Below, in pieces: positions 40,254 to 48,913 of a stretch of 64,000 bases of DNA (position 1 is the first letter of the stretch; each line of letters opens with the position of its first letter). The notes under the pieces are model-generated. The model was not told the DNA's origin and ran no database searches. It saw only the letters and a list, made by a program, of their open reading frames with translations. Both the position numbers and the translations under genes were made by a program. The stretch spans positions 124,001 through 188,000 of the forward strand of contig NZ_JBHLXC010000024.1 of NCBI RefSeq assembly GCF_042432495.1, given 5' to 3'. The stretch is from Pseudochelatococcus lubricantis. Lineage in GTDB: Bacteria > Pseudomonadota > Alphaproteobacteria > Rhizobiales > Beijerinckiaceae.

Positions 40254-42056
40254 TCAGAGCCCCCAGGCGCCCAGCCGCGCCATGGTGGGGAACGGATTGG
40301 CCGGCTCATCGAAGCGCGGCGGCAGGCCGAGCAGCGGCGCCACCCGCGCCATGATCTTGCCCGTCGTCACGCCCGCGTTCCAGGCGGCGGTTGCGTAGCC
40401 GTAGCTGTCCGCCGTTGCCTGCGGCTCGTCGTAGACAGTCAGGAACAGGTATTTGGGATCGTCCGCCGGCAGCACTGTCATGAAGGTGGTGAAGTTCTTG
40501 TTCTTGGCGTAGCGGCCGTTGATGACCTTGTCCGCAGTGCCCGTCTTGCCGCCCACGAAGTAACCCGGCACATCGGCCTTGCGCGCCGACCCCTTCGTCG
40601 CGTTGAGGCGCATGACGAAGCGCATGGCCTCGCTCGTTTCGGGCTTGATGACCTGCGGCGCGTTCGCCCGCGCCTCCTGCTCCGTGCGCAGCAGGAAGGT
40701 GGGGTTGACGAGCTGCCCGCCGTTCACCAGCGCGCCGACGGCCGCCGCCGCCTGCATGGGCGCCACCGCGAGGCCGTGGCCGTAGGAGATGGTGATGGTG
40801 TTCAGCTCGCCCCAGTTGGGCGGCAGCAGCGGCGCGGAGCTTTCCGGCATTTCCGTGCGCATGCGGTCGAGCTGGCCCATCTTCTTGAGGAACGCCTTGT
40901 GCGCCGGCACGCCCTGCTGCAGGGCCATGCGGGCAGTGCCGATGTTCGACGAATAGATGAAGATTTCCGGCACGTTGAGAATGCGGTTCTTGCCGTGGTA
41001 GTCCTTGATGGTGAAGCGGCCGTAATGCAGGCCGCCGCGCGCGTCGTAGGTGGAGTTGATGTTGGCCTTGCCGGAGTCGAGGCCCATGGCCAGCGTCAGC
41101 GCCTTGAAGGTCGAGCCCATCTCGAACACGCCGACGATCATGCGGTTGATGCGGTCGGGCTGCAATGCATCGACAGGATTGTTGGGATCGTAGTCGGGCA
41201 GCGAGACGAGCGAAACCACCTCGCCCGTGTTCACGTCGAGGATGAGGGAGGCTGCCGCTTTCGCCCGGAAGTACGCCAGGCCCTTCACCAGCTCGTCGCG
41301 CGCCGCAGCCGTGGCGCGCAGGTCGAGCGACAGGCGCACCGGCTCCAGATCGTCGGCGGAGCGGGCGAAGCCGTAGCCGGCCAGCGCCTTCAGCCCCTGG
41401 TTGTCCATGTATTTCTCGATGCCGGCGATGCCTTCGTTGTCCACGTTGGCGAAGCCGAGCACGTGCGCGCCAATGGGGCCGTTCGGGTAGACGCGCTTGT
41501 TCTCCGGCACGAAGCCGACGCCGGGAATGCCAAGACGGTGCACCTCCGCCTGCTGACGCGGCGTGATCTGGCGCTTGACCCAGACGAAGCCCTTGCTGGT
41601 ACTGAGCTTGTCGCGCAGTTCACGCGCGTCGAGATCGGGCAGGACGGCGGTCAGCAGCTCGGTCGCCTCGTCGGCGTCGATGATGTTGCGCGGCTCGGCG
41701 AATACCGACACCGTCTTGATGTCGGTGGCGAGCACGACGCCGTTGCGGTCGATGATATCCGGACGGGCCGCCGCCACCGTGGTGCCGCCCCTGAACTCGT
41801 TCGGCGCCTTGGGATGCATCGCCATCCACGACAGGCGGCCGATCAGCGTGGCGAACAGCACGACGAAGAACGCCCCCACCAGCGTCACCCGCTGGCCGGA
41901 GCGGTCGGACCGCATGCGGAAGAGATCGCGCACGAACAGCCACAGGCGCGCGCCGCGCGAGAGGTGCGGCTGCGGCGCCTCCTCGTAGACGGGCATACCC
42001 CGCGGGCCGGCGCCGGCGGCATCGCGTCCGTTCATCTCGTCCATCGCCTCTGTCAT
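40254..42056 (-). CDS. ftsI: Septal peptidoglycan transpeptidase FtsI (PBP3)
   Basis: Class B penicillin-binding protein (600 residues from ATG at 42056) cross-linking septal peptidoglycan with FtsW. A cytoplasmic N-terminus of about 40 residues precedes a membrane helix (VTLVGAFFVVLFATLIGRLSW). The dimerisation domain follows, with RPDIIDRNGVVLATDI. Active-site SxxK is Ser315-Thr-Phe-Lys318, the SxN motif is YSSNIGTARM, and KTG is in GGKTGTADK. Complete by all motifs. It lies 34 bp after ftsL. Confidence 0.95.
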   Translation of the reverse strand: MTEAMDEMNGRDAAGAGPRGMPVYEEAPQPHLSRGARLWLFVRDLFRMRSDRSGQRVTLVGAFFVVLFATLIGRLSWMAMHPKAPNEFRGGTTVAAARPDIIDRNGVVLATDIKTVSVFAEPRNIIDADEATELLTAVLPDLDARELRDKLSTSKGFVWVKRQITPRQQAEVHRLGIPGVGFVPENKRVYPNGPIGAHVLGFANVDNEGIAGIEKYMDNQGLKALAGYGFARSADDLEPVRLSLDLRATAAARDELVKGLAYFRAKAAASLILDVNTGEVVSLVSLPDYDPNNPVDALQPDRINRMIVGVFEMGSTFKALTLAMGLDSGKANINSTYDARGGLHYGRFTIKDYHGKNRILNVPEIFIYSSNIGTARMALQQGVPAHKAFLKKMGQLDRMRTEMPESSAPLLPPNWGELNTITISYGHGLAVAPMQAAAAVGALVNGGQLVNPTFLLRTEQEARANAPQVIKPETSEAMRFVMRLNATKGSARKADVPGYFVGGKTGTADKVINGRYAKNKNFTTFMTVLPADDPKYLFLTVYDEPQATADSYGYATAAWNAGVTTGKIMARVAPLLGLPPRFDEPANPFPTMARLGAWGL

Positions 42057-42090
42057 GACACCCTCTCGTCGATCCGTTCCATGTCGGGCC

Positions 42091-42480
42091 TCACGGGGTC
42101 GCCGTCGAGCCCGCCCGCCCGCCCTGCGGGCCGGAGGGCGTGCTGGTGGACATCGACAGTCCCAGCGACTCAAGCTTCTTGCCGATCTCGTCCACTTTCG
42201 CCCGGCGCTCCGGGATATCCGCGAAACGCACGATCTGCCCGATCTGGAGCGGCTGCGTGTCGAGATACTTGCCCGCGAGCACGGTCAGGCGGTCGGGACG
42301 CACATGAAACTGCCAGTCGGCGCGGGAGGCGGCGATGGCATCCTTCTCGCGCTGGATTTGCGCCTTCAGCTTGGACAGCTTCTCGGCATAGAAAATCGAT
42401 TCGTACTTGATCGAATAGGCGTAGCCGGCCGAGCCGATCAGCGCCAACACCGCCAGGACGTGCAGCAGACGTACCAGCAT
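42091..42480 (-). CDS. ftsL: Cell division protein FtsL
   Basis: Small bitopic divisome protein, 129 residues. A short N-terminus leads into the membrane helix MLVRLLHVLAVLALIGSAGYAYSIKYES, followed by a coiled coil (LSKLKAQIQREKDAIAASRADWQF) and the typical WQFHVRPDRLTVLAGKYLDTQPL... segment seen in alphaproteobacterial FtsL. The start ATG at 42480 shares its A with the rsmH stop (TGATG), so translation is coupled; GTG at 42483 is the alternative. Sequence conservation is low in this family; position supports the call. Confidence 0.88.
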   Translation of the reverse strand: MLVRLLHVLAVLALIGSAGYAYSIKYESIFYAEKLSKLKAQIQREKDAIAASRADWQFHVRPDRLTVLAGKYLDTQPLQIGQIVRFADIPERRAKVDEIGKKLESLGLSMSTSTPSGPQGGRAGSTATP

Positions 42481-43520
42481 CACCGCCCCCTCTTGCGAAA
42501 ACGCCGCTCCGGCAACGTAGCCAGCGACATCACCGATTCATCCTCTTCCCGTGCCGGCGCGTCGGTGCGCTCGGCCGCCCGCAGCTTGGCCGAACGCGCG
42601 CGCGGGTTGGCGCGGCATTCAGCCTCGGACGGCGCCACCGCGCCGCGGGTGACTAGCCGGAAGGTCGGCGCCTCGCCCGCTTCCTCGGGCAGATGGCGCG
42701 AGCCGCCGCCGGCGCGGCCCGCGCGGCGGGCCAGGAACTGCTTGACGATACGATCTTCCAGTGAATGAAAGGTCACCACGGCCAGCCTTCCGCCCGGCCG
42801 CAGCAGGCGCTCGGCGGCATGCAGCGCCCGCGCGAGTTCGCCGAGTTCGTCGTTGACATAGATGCGCAACGCCTGGAACGTGCGGGTCGCCGGATGCGGC
42901 CCGTGCGGCTCGGCCCAGACGACGGATGCGACGAGATCGGCGAGTTCCTTCGTCGTCGCGATGGGCGCCGCCGCCCGCCGCTCCACGATGGCCCGCGCCA
43001 CGGCGCGCGCGCGCCGCTCCTCGCCGAAATTGTAGATGATATCGGCGAGCAGCGCCTCATCCGCCGTATTGACCACCTCGTCCGCGCTCTCGCCCGCCTG
43101 CGCCATGCGCATGTCGAGCGGGCCGTCGAAGCGCAGCGAGAAGCCGCGCTCGCCCTCGTCGATCTGCATGGAGGACACGCCGATATCGAGCACAACGCCG
43201 TCGAGGCGATCCGCGCCCTGCCCTCGCGCCGCCGCCTCCATCGCGCCGAAGACCGTTTCCACCAGCGCGAGCCGCCCGCCCGCCGCCGCGACGAGCGGCG
43301 CACCTGCGGCGATCGCGTCGGGATCGCGGTCGAGCGCGATGACCCGCGCGCCGGGAACGGCGAGGATGGCGGACGTATAGCCGCCCGCGCCGAAAGTGCC
43401 GTCGAGGTAGAGGCCGCCGTCGCGCGGGGCGAGCGCTGCGAGCACCTCCCCCAGAAGCACGGGAACGTGACGGGCCGGTCCGCCTGCGACGCCGGCCGGG
43501 CCGTCGTCGCGACCCGTCAT
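42480..43520 (-). CDS. rsmH: 16S rRNA (cytosine(1402)-N(4))-methyltransferase
   Basis: SAM-dependent methyltransferase (346 residues from ATG at 43520) that modifies C1402 near the P site. N-terminal ARHVPVLLGEVLAAL, SAM motif YLDGTFGAGGYTSAIL, DIGVSSMQIDEGERGFSLRFDGPLDMRM, IYNFGEERRARAVARAIVERR, FQALRIYVNDELGEL and VVTFHSLEDRIVKQFL are all diagnostic of RsmH/MraW. The start overlaps the mraZ stop by four bases. Confidence 0.96.
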   Translation of the reverse strand: MTGRDDGPAGVAGGPARHVPVLLGEVLAALAPRDGGLYLDGTFGAGGYTSAILAVPGARVIALDRDPDAIAAGAPLVAAAGGRLALVETVFGAMEAAARGQGADRLDGVVLDIGVSSMQIDEGERGFSLRFDGPLDMRMAQAGESADEVVNTADEALLADIIYNFGEERRARAVARAIVERRAAAPIATTKELADLVASVVWAEPHGPHPATRTFQALRIYVNDELGELARALHAAERLLRPGGRLAVVTFHSLEDRIVKQFLARRAGRAGGGSRHLPEEAGEAPTFRLVTRGAVAPSEAECRANPRARSAKLRAAERTDAPAREEDESVMSLATLPERRFRKRGR

Positions 43521-44011
43521 CGTTCCCGCGCTCCCGAAACCGCGGCTGGCACGCCGGATTGTCCGCCGAGCGCCTTCTTCAACGCCCGCACCTTCTCCCG
43601 CGCCGCGTCGAGGTGCGCGCGGAAGCGCTCCGGCTCCCACATCTGGAACTTGTACCCGTGCCCCACGAAGGTCACCGCCTGCGTCAGGCCCGCATGCTCG
43701 CGCAGCCCTTCCGTCAGGATGATGCGCCCTTCCGGGTCCACCTTGAGAATCTCGCTCGTGCCAAGCAGCGCCGTCGACAGATGGTCGCGCTCGTCCGAAT
43801 AGGGCGGAAGCGTCGACAGCAGCCCATCGATCTCCCGCAACAGAAGGTTGCCCCCGGCGTCGAGCGCCGGGCTGTCCAGAGCCGGATGCACGTAAAGCCC
43901 CTCGAAACCGTCCCGCGCCAGCACCGCCCGGAACGACGCGGGGATCGACACCCGCCCCTTGGCGTCCAGCCGGTTGGTGAAGTTGGATACGAACCGATCC
44001 ATGAAGCCCAT
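43517..44011 (-). CDS. mraZ: Transcriptional regulator MraZ
   Basis: First gene of the dcw cluster, 164 residues. Two SpoVT-AbrB-like DNA-binding units: FVSNFTNRLDAKGRVSIPASFRAVL near the N-terminus and EILKVDPEGRIILTEGLREHAGL in the middle. MraZ represses its own operon in E. coli by binding direct TGGGN repeats with 5-bp spacers (recalled). A candidate array lies upstream at 44166-44210. The C-terminal 35 residues are basic and probably disordered. Confidence 0.94.
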   Translation of the reverse strand: MGFMDRFVSNFTNRLDAKGRVSIPASFRAVLARDGFEGLYVHPALDSPALDAGGNLLLREIDGLLSTLPPYSDERDHLSTALLGTSEILKVDPEGRIILTEGLREHAGLTQAVTFVGHGYKFQMWEPERFRAHLDAAREKVRALKKALGGQSGVPAAVSGARER

Positions 44012-44344
44012 ATCCGCAGAGCCGCAGCCCGATCGCGGCGTTATCCGCCGCCCTCACCAACAAGGCCGCCGTCACGACCGCGACGCGCGCCCGCAACATC
44101 GGGCGAAAGCGCTGGCCGGCAAGGCAATTCGCCCGATGGGCAAACCGCGTCCGGCCGATCGCGAACGGGATGATTTGGGATATCATGGGATGCCATGGTC
44201 GTCAATGGAATCACGGCCACCGCGGCCGGGATTTCCACCCCCATCACAACCGCGTTAGGGTTAATGAACCGTTGAATCGGAACGGATTTCGCGCATTCCG
44301 GAAAAAATTCGCGCTATCCCATGAAAAAGAAAAACGTCCGGCCG
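44012..44344. promoter_or_regulatory. Upstream region of the dcw cluster
   Basis: This 333-bp region between mraZ and the rnpB terminator must contain the mra promoter. It holds the GGGA/TGG array (44166-44210), a one-mismatch CtrA-like box TTAA-TGAACCG-TTGA (44261-44275), and a second AT-richer stretch. No -10/-35 pair was convincing. Confidence 0.5.
44166..44210 (+). promoter_or_regulatory. Candidate MraZ operator: five 10-bp-spaced boxes
   Basis: CGGGA, TGGGA, TGGGA, TGGTC and TGGAA begin at 44166, 44176, 44186, 44196 and 44206, each separated by exactly five bases. The spacing equals that described for MraZ boxes. The motif reads on the strand opposite to mraZ and sits about 155-200 bp before its start codon. 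Binding is inferred. Confidence 0.45.
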
Positions 44345-44385
44345 AAAAAATAAGGCTGCGGATGCCTCGCGGCATCCGCAGCCTT
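44345..44385 (-). terminator. Rho-independent terminator of rnpB
   Basis: A perfect 15-bp stem AAGGCTGCGGATGCC / GGCATCCGCAGCCTT (44352-44366 and 44371-44385) with a four-base loop, followed on the minus strand by A and six T (44350-44345). Confidence 0.92.
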
Positions 44386-44386
44386 G

Positions 44387-44780
<394 letters not shown>

Positions 44781-44786
44781 TAGTGC

Positions 44787-44815
44787 GAGATAAGGTCATG
44801 CGCACGCGCGGTCAA
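44787..44815 (-). promoter_or_regulatory. rnpB promoter
   Basis: On the minus strand TTGACC (44815-44810), a 17-bp spacer, TATCTC (44792-44787), then about six bases to the RNA 5' end near 44780. Hexamers, spacing and start agree. Confidence 0.7.
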
Positions 44816-44835
44816 GTGCAAGTCTGTAGCCGCCT

Positions 44836-45675
44836 TCAGTCGACGACGACCGTACCGGTGTTTCCGGTCCCCGCCTGTGCCACCTTCTCGCGCGCCAGGC
44901 TGGCGGCGATGGTGCGCACCTTGGCGCAGTAGGCGAGATTGGCGCGGTTGATGCGTCGGGCGTAGTGCCCGCTCTGGTAGCGCATCACCGTGCCGCAGGT
45001 GTCGCCGCCCGCGAGCCGATAGGCCTGGCCCAGATATTTCATGCCATACATGAGATTGGTCTCGGGCTCCATCAGCCCGCCGGCACCACCGCGATAGCCC
45101 ATTCCGCGCGCCGTCGCCGGCTTGATCTGCATCAGCCCGACGGCGCCGCCGTTGCTGACGCGCGGCTGATAGCGGCTCTCCACCCGCACCACCGCGTCGC
45201 CCAGCGCGAAGGGCACACCGTTGGCGGCAGCGTGCTTGGCGATCAGCGCCCGGTAGCGCTCACGCGCCGGCTGATGATAGCCGAGCGGCTGCCCCCCCGT
45301 GAGAGTGCGGGAAACCCGCTCTGGCTCAACGGCCGCAAGCGCCGGCGGCGCAACGATCGCCCGCTTGCCGCGCGGTGCCTTGCCGCGCGACGCCTTGTCG
45401 GCACGGAATTTTCCGGATGAGCGCCTCTCGATGGAAGGTTTATCAAGGGAAGGCCCTCTGCGGGAGGCCCTGTCCGTTCCGCCTGCGTCCGCGACGGCGG
45501 CGCGCTTTCCGGCGGGAGCCTTGCCCGGCGCGACTGTCGCCGCCGCGGCAAGGGCCCTGGCCTTCTCGGCGGCCAGGAACTCATAAACACCTGCGTTATC
45601 CGATGCATACGCGGGAACCGCGCCCAAAGCGCCGGCCAATACGCCGGCCAGCGCGAACATCTGTACTCTATTCAA
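44836..45675 (-). CDS. Lytic transglycosylase (SLT domain)
   Basis: Exported peptidoglycan-cleaving enzyme. TTG at 45675 with AAGGAG seven bases upstream gives 279 residues; ATG at 45660 is the alternative. A signal peptide (MFALAGVLAGALGAVPAYASD) is followed by a basic, low-complexity region of about 120 residues (KAPAGKRAAV, SRGKAPRGKRAI) and a C-terminal SLT fold: catalytic Glu in GDAVVRVESRYQPRV, GGAVGLMQIKPATARGMG, and NLMYGMKYLGQAY. The role is inferred as septal or envelope turnover. An open frame continues upstream but lacks a ribosome-binding site. Confidence 0.85.
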   Translation of the reverse strand: MNRVQMFALAGVLAGALGAVPAYASDNAGVYEFLAAEKARALAAAATVAPGKAPAGKRAAVADAGGTDRASRRGPSLDKPSIERRSSGKFRADKASRGKAPRGKRAIVAPPALAAVEPERVSRTLTGGQPLGYHQPARERYRALIAKHAAANGVPFALGDAVVRVESRYQPRVSNGGAVGLMQIKPATARGMGYRGGAGGLMEPETNLMYGMKYLGQAYRLAGGDTCGTVMRYQSGHYARRINRANLAYCAKVRTIAASLAREKVAQAGTGNTGTVVVD

Positions 45676-46240
45676 TCCAATGCTCCTTGGCCGACCCGAC
45701 GCTGATACGCCCGCGCCCCGATGGCGGGACGGCTTGACGATCCAGCCAGCGGCAGGCCGACAGAAAGCCTTCGGAGCGCAGACACGCTCCGTCCGGACAT
45801 GACACAACAACTGCGGAAGATGCCGCCCCCGATCGGGCACGGCCCGGTGCGCGGCCAGAACATCAGCGCACCGGATCAGCTTATCCGGATGGGTACAAGT
45901 TCATGACAGACATGACACCAGTCTCCGCATGCCCCCCGGCCACGAACAGACGTACATTCAGCGGGCAAATGCGGCGATCTTCTGGCACAATAATAAATCA
46001 TGTAAATTTATATATTAAGATTTATAAAAGTTAATCATTTTACATAAAATTTACATTCCATTATCCATTCTTTTCTTTTCATTTCCGCAGATATAAAGTT
46101 TTCGTGATGCGGCAAAAAATTGACGGGCCGCATGTCGTGCCTTCCCGTGTGCAAATAAGCTATAAAAAGGCTGCATTTTCCGCTCTTGCCCGTGGCGGTT
46201 TTCCCGCGGGCGAGGTTTTTGCAAGCATTCGGAGGTCATC
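45676..46240. other. AT-rich gene-free region
   Basis: 565 bp without a credible gene. About 45985-46085 is strikingly AT-rich for this genome (for example AAATTTATATATTAAG and TTTACATAAAATTTACA). It probably carries promoters for the divergent transglycosylase and lipoprotein genes and may be intrinsically curved or a site for an AT-binding nucleoid protein. CGGAGG before 46241 is the lipoprotein ribosome-binding site. Confidence 0.6.
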
Positions 46241-46474
46241 ATGGTCACGTCACGGCTTGTCGGTCTGGTCGCTGTGGGGGCGCTGGCGCTCTCGCTCGGT
46301 GCCTGCAGCTCGAATCCCCGTCAACGCACGGTGGAGGGGGCGTTGATCGGCGGCGCCACCGGCGCGGTCGTCGGCGGTGCGGCGACGGGCCGCGCGGGCG
46401 GTGCGCTCGCCGGCGGCGCCATCGGCGCGGCGGGCGGCGCGATCATCGGCCACGCCACGGCACCCAGAAGGTAG
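46241..46474 (+). CDS. Small glycine-zipper lipoprotein
   Basis: 77 residues. Lipoprotein signal TSRLVGLVAVGALALSLGAC with lipobox LGAC (Cys near residue 22), then SSNPRQRTVEGALIGGATGAVVGGAATGRAGGALAGGAIGAAGGAIIG, a typical glycine-zipper membrane segment, and a basic tail. Such proteins are common in the alphaproteobacterial envelope; some belong to the OmpA-less SmpA/YMGG group. The function is unknown. The ATG follows CGGAGG. It is preceded by the AT-rich region. Confidence 0.8.
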   Translation: MVTSRLVGLVAVGALALSLGACSSNPRQRTVEGALIGGATGAVVGGAATGRAGGALAGGAIGAAGGAIIGHATAPRR

Positions 46475-46564
46475 GAACAGTTCCGCGCGGCGGTTTGCGG
46501 GCATGAGGCGAAGCGGATATAGAAGTCTGCCATTGACGCTCTCACCGTTCACGGCCCGCCCGAC

Positions 46565-47380
46565 ATGACATCCAGCCCCGGCACCATGGCCCGCCCCACA
46601 CCCGACAGTCCCGTCGCGTCGAAGGTGTTCCCGTCTCCCAACCACGGCGCGCGCGCCGCGAAGGCCGGCGGGGAAGGCGCGGCGCGCCGGCCGGACATCC
46701 TGCTGCTGCACTACACGGACATGAGCGATTCCGGGCAGGCGCTCAATCGGCTTTGCGACGCGACGTCGGAGGTATCCGCGCATTACTTCGTGTTCGAGAA
46801 CGGGCACATCCTGCAGCTCGTGCCGGAGGCGCGGCGGGCGTGGCACGCGGGGGCGGCCGTGTGGGGCGAGGAGCGCGACATCAATTCCGCCTCCATCGGC
46901 ATCGAGATCGCCCACCCCGGCCATTACCGCGAACCGGCGCAGCCGGAGGCGATGCCGCCCTATCCGCCCACGCAGATCGAGGCGGTGATCGCGCTTGCGC
47001 GCGACATCGTCGCTCGCTGGGGCATCCGCGCCGACCGGGTGCTCGCCCATTCCGACGTCGCGCCGCTGCGCAAGCGCGACCCGGGCGAAGCCTTCCCGTG
47101 GCAGGAACTGGCGAAGGCGGGCGTCGGCCACTGGGTGCCGCCGGCGCCGCTGCGCGGCGGGCGTTTTCTCTCACCGGGCGAGCGCGGCCAGCCGGTCGAG
47201 GCGCTGCAGGCAATGCTGGCGCTGTATGGCTACGGCCTCGACATCGATGGCCACTACGGCATCGCCACGGAAGCGGCGGTGCGCGCCTTCCAGCGCCATT
47301 TCCGGCCCGAGCGCGTCGACGGCATCGCGGACGCCTCCACCATCACCACCCTGCGCGACCTGATCGCCGCGCGGCCGTGA
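46565..47380 (+). CDS. N-acetylmuramoyl-L-alanine amidase with peptidoglycan-binding domain
   Basis: 271 residues, AmiD-like. The amidase_2 domain (about 30-185) has zinc-site His in ILLLHYTDM, an active region SAHYFVFENGHILQLVPEARRAWHAG, IGIEIAHPGH and the second His in VLAHSDVAPLRKRDPGEAFPW. The C-terminal 75 residues form a PG_binding_1 unit (GQPVEALQAMLALYGYGLDIDGHYGIATEAAVRAFQRHFRP). No signal peptide was recognised, so it may act on recycled muropeptides in the cytoplasm or be exported otherwise. The start is not supported by a clear ribosome-binding site; ATG at 46586 is an alternative. Confidence 0.88.
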   Translation: MTSSPGTMARPTPDSPVASKVFPSPNHGARAAKAGGEGAARRPDILLLHYTDMSDSGQALNRLCDATSEVSAHYFVFENGHILQLVPEARRAWHAGAAVWGEERDINSASIGIEIAHPGHYREPAQPEAMPPYPPTQIEAVIALARDIVARWGIRADRVLAHSDVAPLRKRDPGEAFPWQELAKAGVGHWVPPAPLRGGRFLSPGERGQPVEALQAMLALYGYGLDIDGHYGIATEAAVRAFQRHFRPERVDGIADASTITTLRDLIAARP

Positions 47381-47389
47381 GAATCGATA

Positions 47390-48871
47390 TTACCTGAACG
47401 GCGGTTCGTCGAAGCTGCGCAGCTTGCGCGAGTGCAGGGAATGCAGCTGGCTGCGCAGCAGGTCGAGCGCGGCGAGGCCGATGCGCAGGTGCTGCTCCAC
47501 GGACCGCTCGTAGAAGGCGTTCGCCGCCCCTGGCAGCTTGATCTCGCCGTGCAGCGGCTTGTCGGAAACGCAGAGCAGCGTGCCGTAGGGCACACGCAGC
47601 CGAAAGCCCTGCGCGGCGATGGTGCCGCTTTCCATATCCACGGCGATGGCGCGCGAGAGGTTGATCAGCCGCCGCTCCTGCGACCAGCGCAACTCCCAGT
47701 TGCGGTCGTCATAGGTCACGACGGTGCCGGTGCGCAGGCGCCTCTTCAATGTCTCTCCGCGCTCGCCGGTGACGCTCGCGGCCGCCTCCTGCAGCGCCAC
47801 CTGCACTTCGGCCAGCGCCGGGATCGGGATTTCCGGCGGAATCGCCCGGTCGAGGATGTTGTCCTGCCGCAGATAGGCATGCGCCAGCACATAGTCGCCG
47901 ATGGACTGCGACTGGCGCAGGCCCCCGCAATGGCCGATCATCAGCCAGCAATGCGGGCGTAGCACGGCGAGATGGTCCGTGATGTTCTTGGCATTCGCCG
48001 GCCCCACGCCGATGTTGACAAGCGTGACGCCGTGGCCGTCCTCCGCCACGAGATGATAGGCCGGCATCTGGAAGCGATGCCAGGCGACGCCGGCCGCGAG
48101 TGCGACGGCCTCGTCCTCCGGCGTGCCACGCTCGATCACCGTGTTGCCGGGCAACACGAGCCGCGTGTAGCGCCCGCCTTCCCGCAGATAGGTGAGGCCG
48201 ATGCGGATGAACTGGTCCACATAACGGTGGTAGTTCGTCAGCAGGATCCACGGCTGCACGTGCCGCCAGTCCGTGCCGGTGTAGTGCACCAGACGGCGCA
48301 GCGAAAAGTCGACCCGCGCGGCATCGAAAAGCGACAGCGGCAGCGGGCGCCCCGCCTCGTAGCGCCACAGCCCGTCCGCCACTTCGTCGCCCACCTCGAT
48401 GAGGTTGGGCACCGGAAAATGGCGGGCCAGTTCCGCCACCGTGCTGCCCGCGCCGAGTTCGTTGCCGCGCGCGATCACATATGGATAGGGAATTTGCTGC
48501 GTCCCGCGCCCGACCAGCACCCGCGCCGAAAAATCCTGGATCAGGTGGCTGAGCTGGTCGACGAGATAGTCGCGGAACGCCGCCGGCTGGGTGACGGTCG
48601 TCGCGTAGATACCGGAGCGCTGGAACTTCGCATAGGCGCGCGCGCTCACCGGAATCGACCCGTCCGGCTCGTAGACCACGCGCAATTCCGGATAGCAGAA
48701 CGCCGCCCGCGTTTCGGCGTCGGGCGTGACGCGCGTCGTCACATAGGCGTCGAGCGCCTCGCGCTCGGCGGCGACGGCGGCATCGTGCAGGATAACGAGC
48801 TGGTCGACCGCCTCTCCGGCGTTCGCGCATGCGACGAAGCCGGCGGCCGTGCCGGCGGGGACGAGGCTCAT
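47390..48871 (-). CDS. amn: AMP nucleosidase
   Basis: Hydrolyses AMP to adenine and ribose 5-phosphate, adjusting adenylate pools. 493 residues. The N-terminal half (AMP-N domain) contains VTPDAETRAAFCYPELRVVYEPDG; the C-terminal nucleoside-phosphorylase fold contains VTLVNIGVGPANAKNITDHLAVLRPHCWLMIGHCGGLRQSQSIGDYVLAHAYLR and the Glu motif AVDMESGTIAAQGFRLRVPYGTLLCVSDKPLHGEIK. These match Amn throughout. AGGA precedes ATG at 48871. It converges on the amidase gene with 9 bp between stops. Confidence 0.95.
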   Translation of the reverse strand: MSLVPAGTAAGFVACANAGEAVDQLVILHDAAVAAEREALDAYVTTRVTPDAETRAAFCYPELRVVYEPDGSIPVSARAYAKFQRSGIYATTVTQPAAFRDYLVDQLSHLIQDFSARVLVGRGTQQIPYPYVIARGNELGAGSTVAELARHFPVPNLIEVGDEVADGLWRYEAGRPLPLSLFDAARVDFSLRRLVHYTGTDWRHVQPWILLTNYHRYVDQFIRIGLTYLREGGRYTRLVLPGNTVIERGTPEDEAVALAAGVAWHRFQMPAYHLVAEDGHGVTLVNIGVGPANAKNITDHLAVLRPHCWLMIGHCGGLRQSQSIGDYVLAHAYLRQDNILDRAIPPEIPIPALAEVQVALQEAAASVTGERGETLKRRLRTGTVVTYDDRNWELRWSQERRLINLSRAIAVDMESGTIAAQGFRLRVPYGTLLCVSDKPLHGEIKLPGAANAFYERSVEQHLRIGLAALDLLRSQLHSLHSRKLRSFDEPPFR

Positions 48872-48913
48872 CCGCGCGTTCCTCTGCGAATCATGGCCGC
48901 ACGACCGGAACGG

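Noticed and set aside
38826..42410. Very long open frame on the plus strand antisense to murE and ftsI
   Set aside because: It is a GC-bias shadow: rich in Arg, His, Gly and Ala without family motifs, while the minus strand carries intact, motif-complete murE and ftsI.
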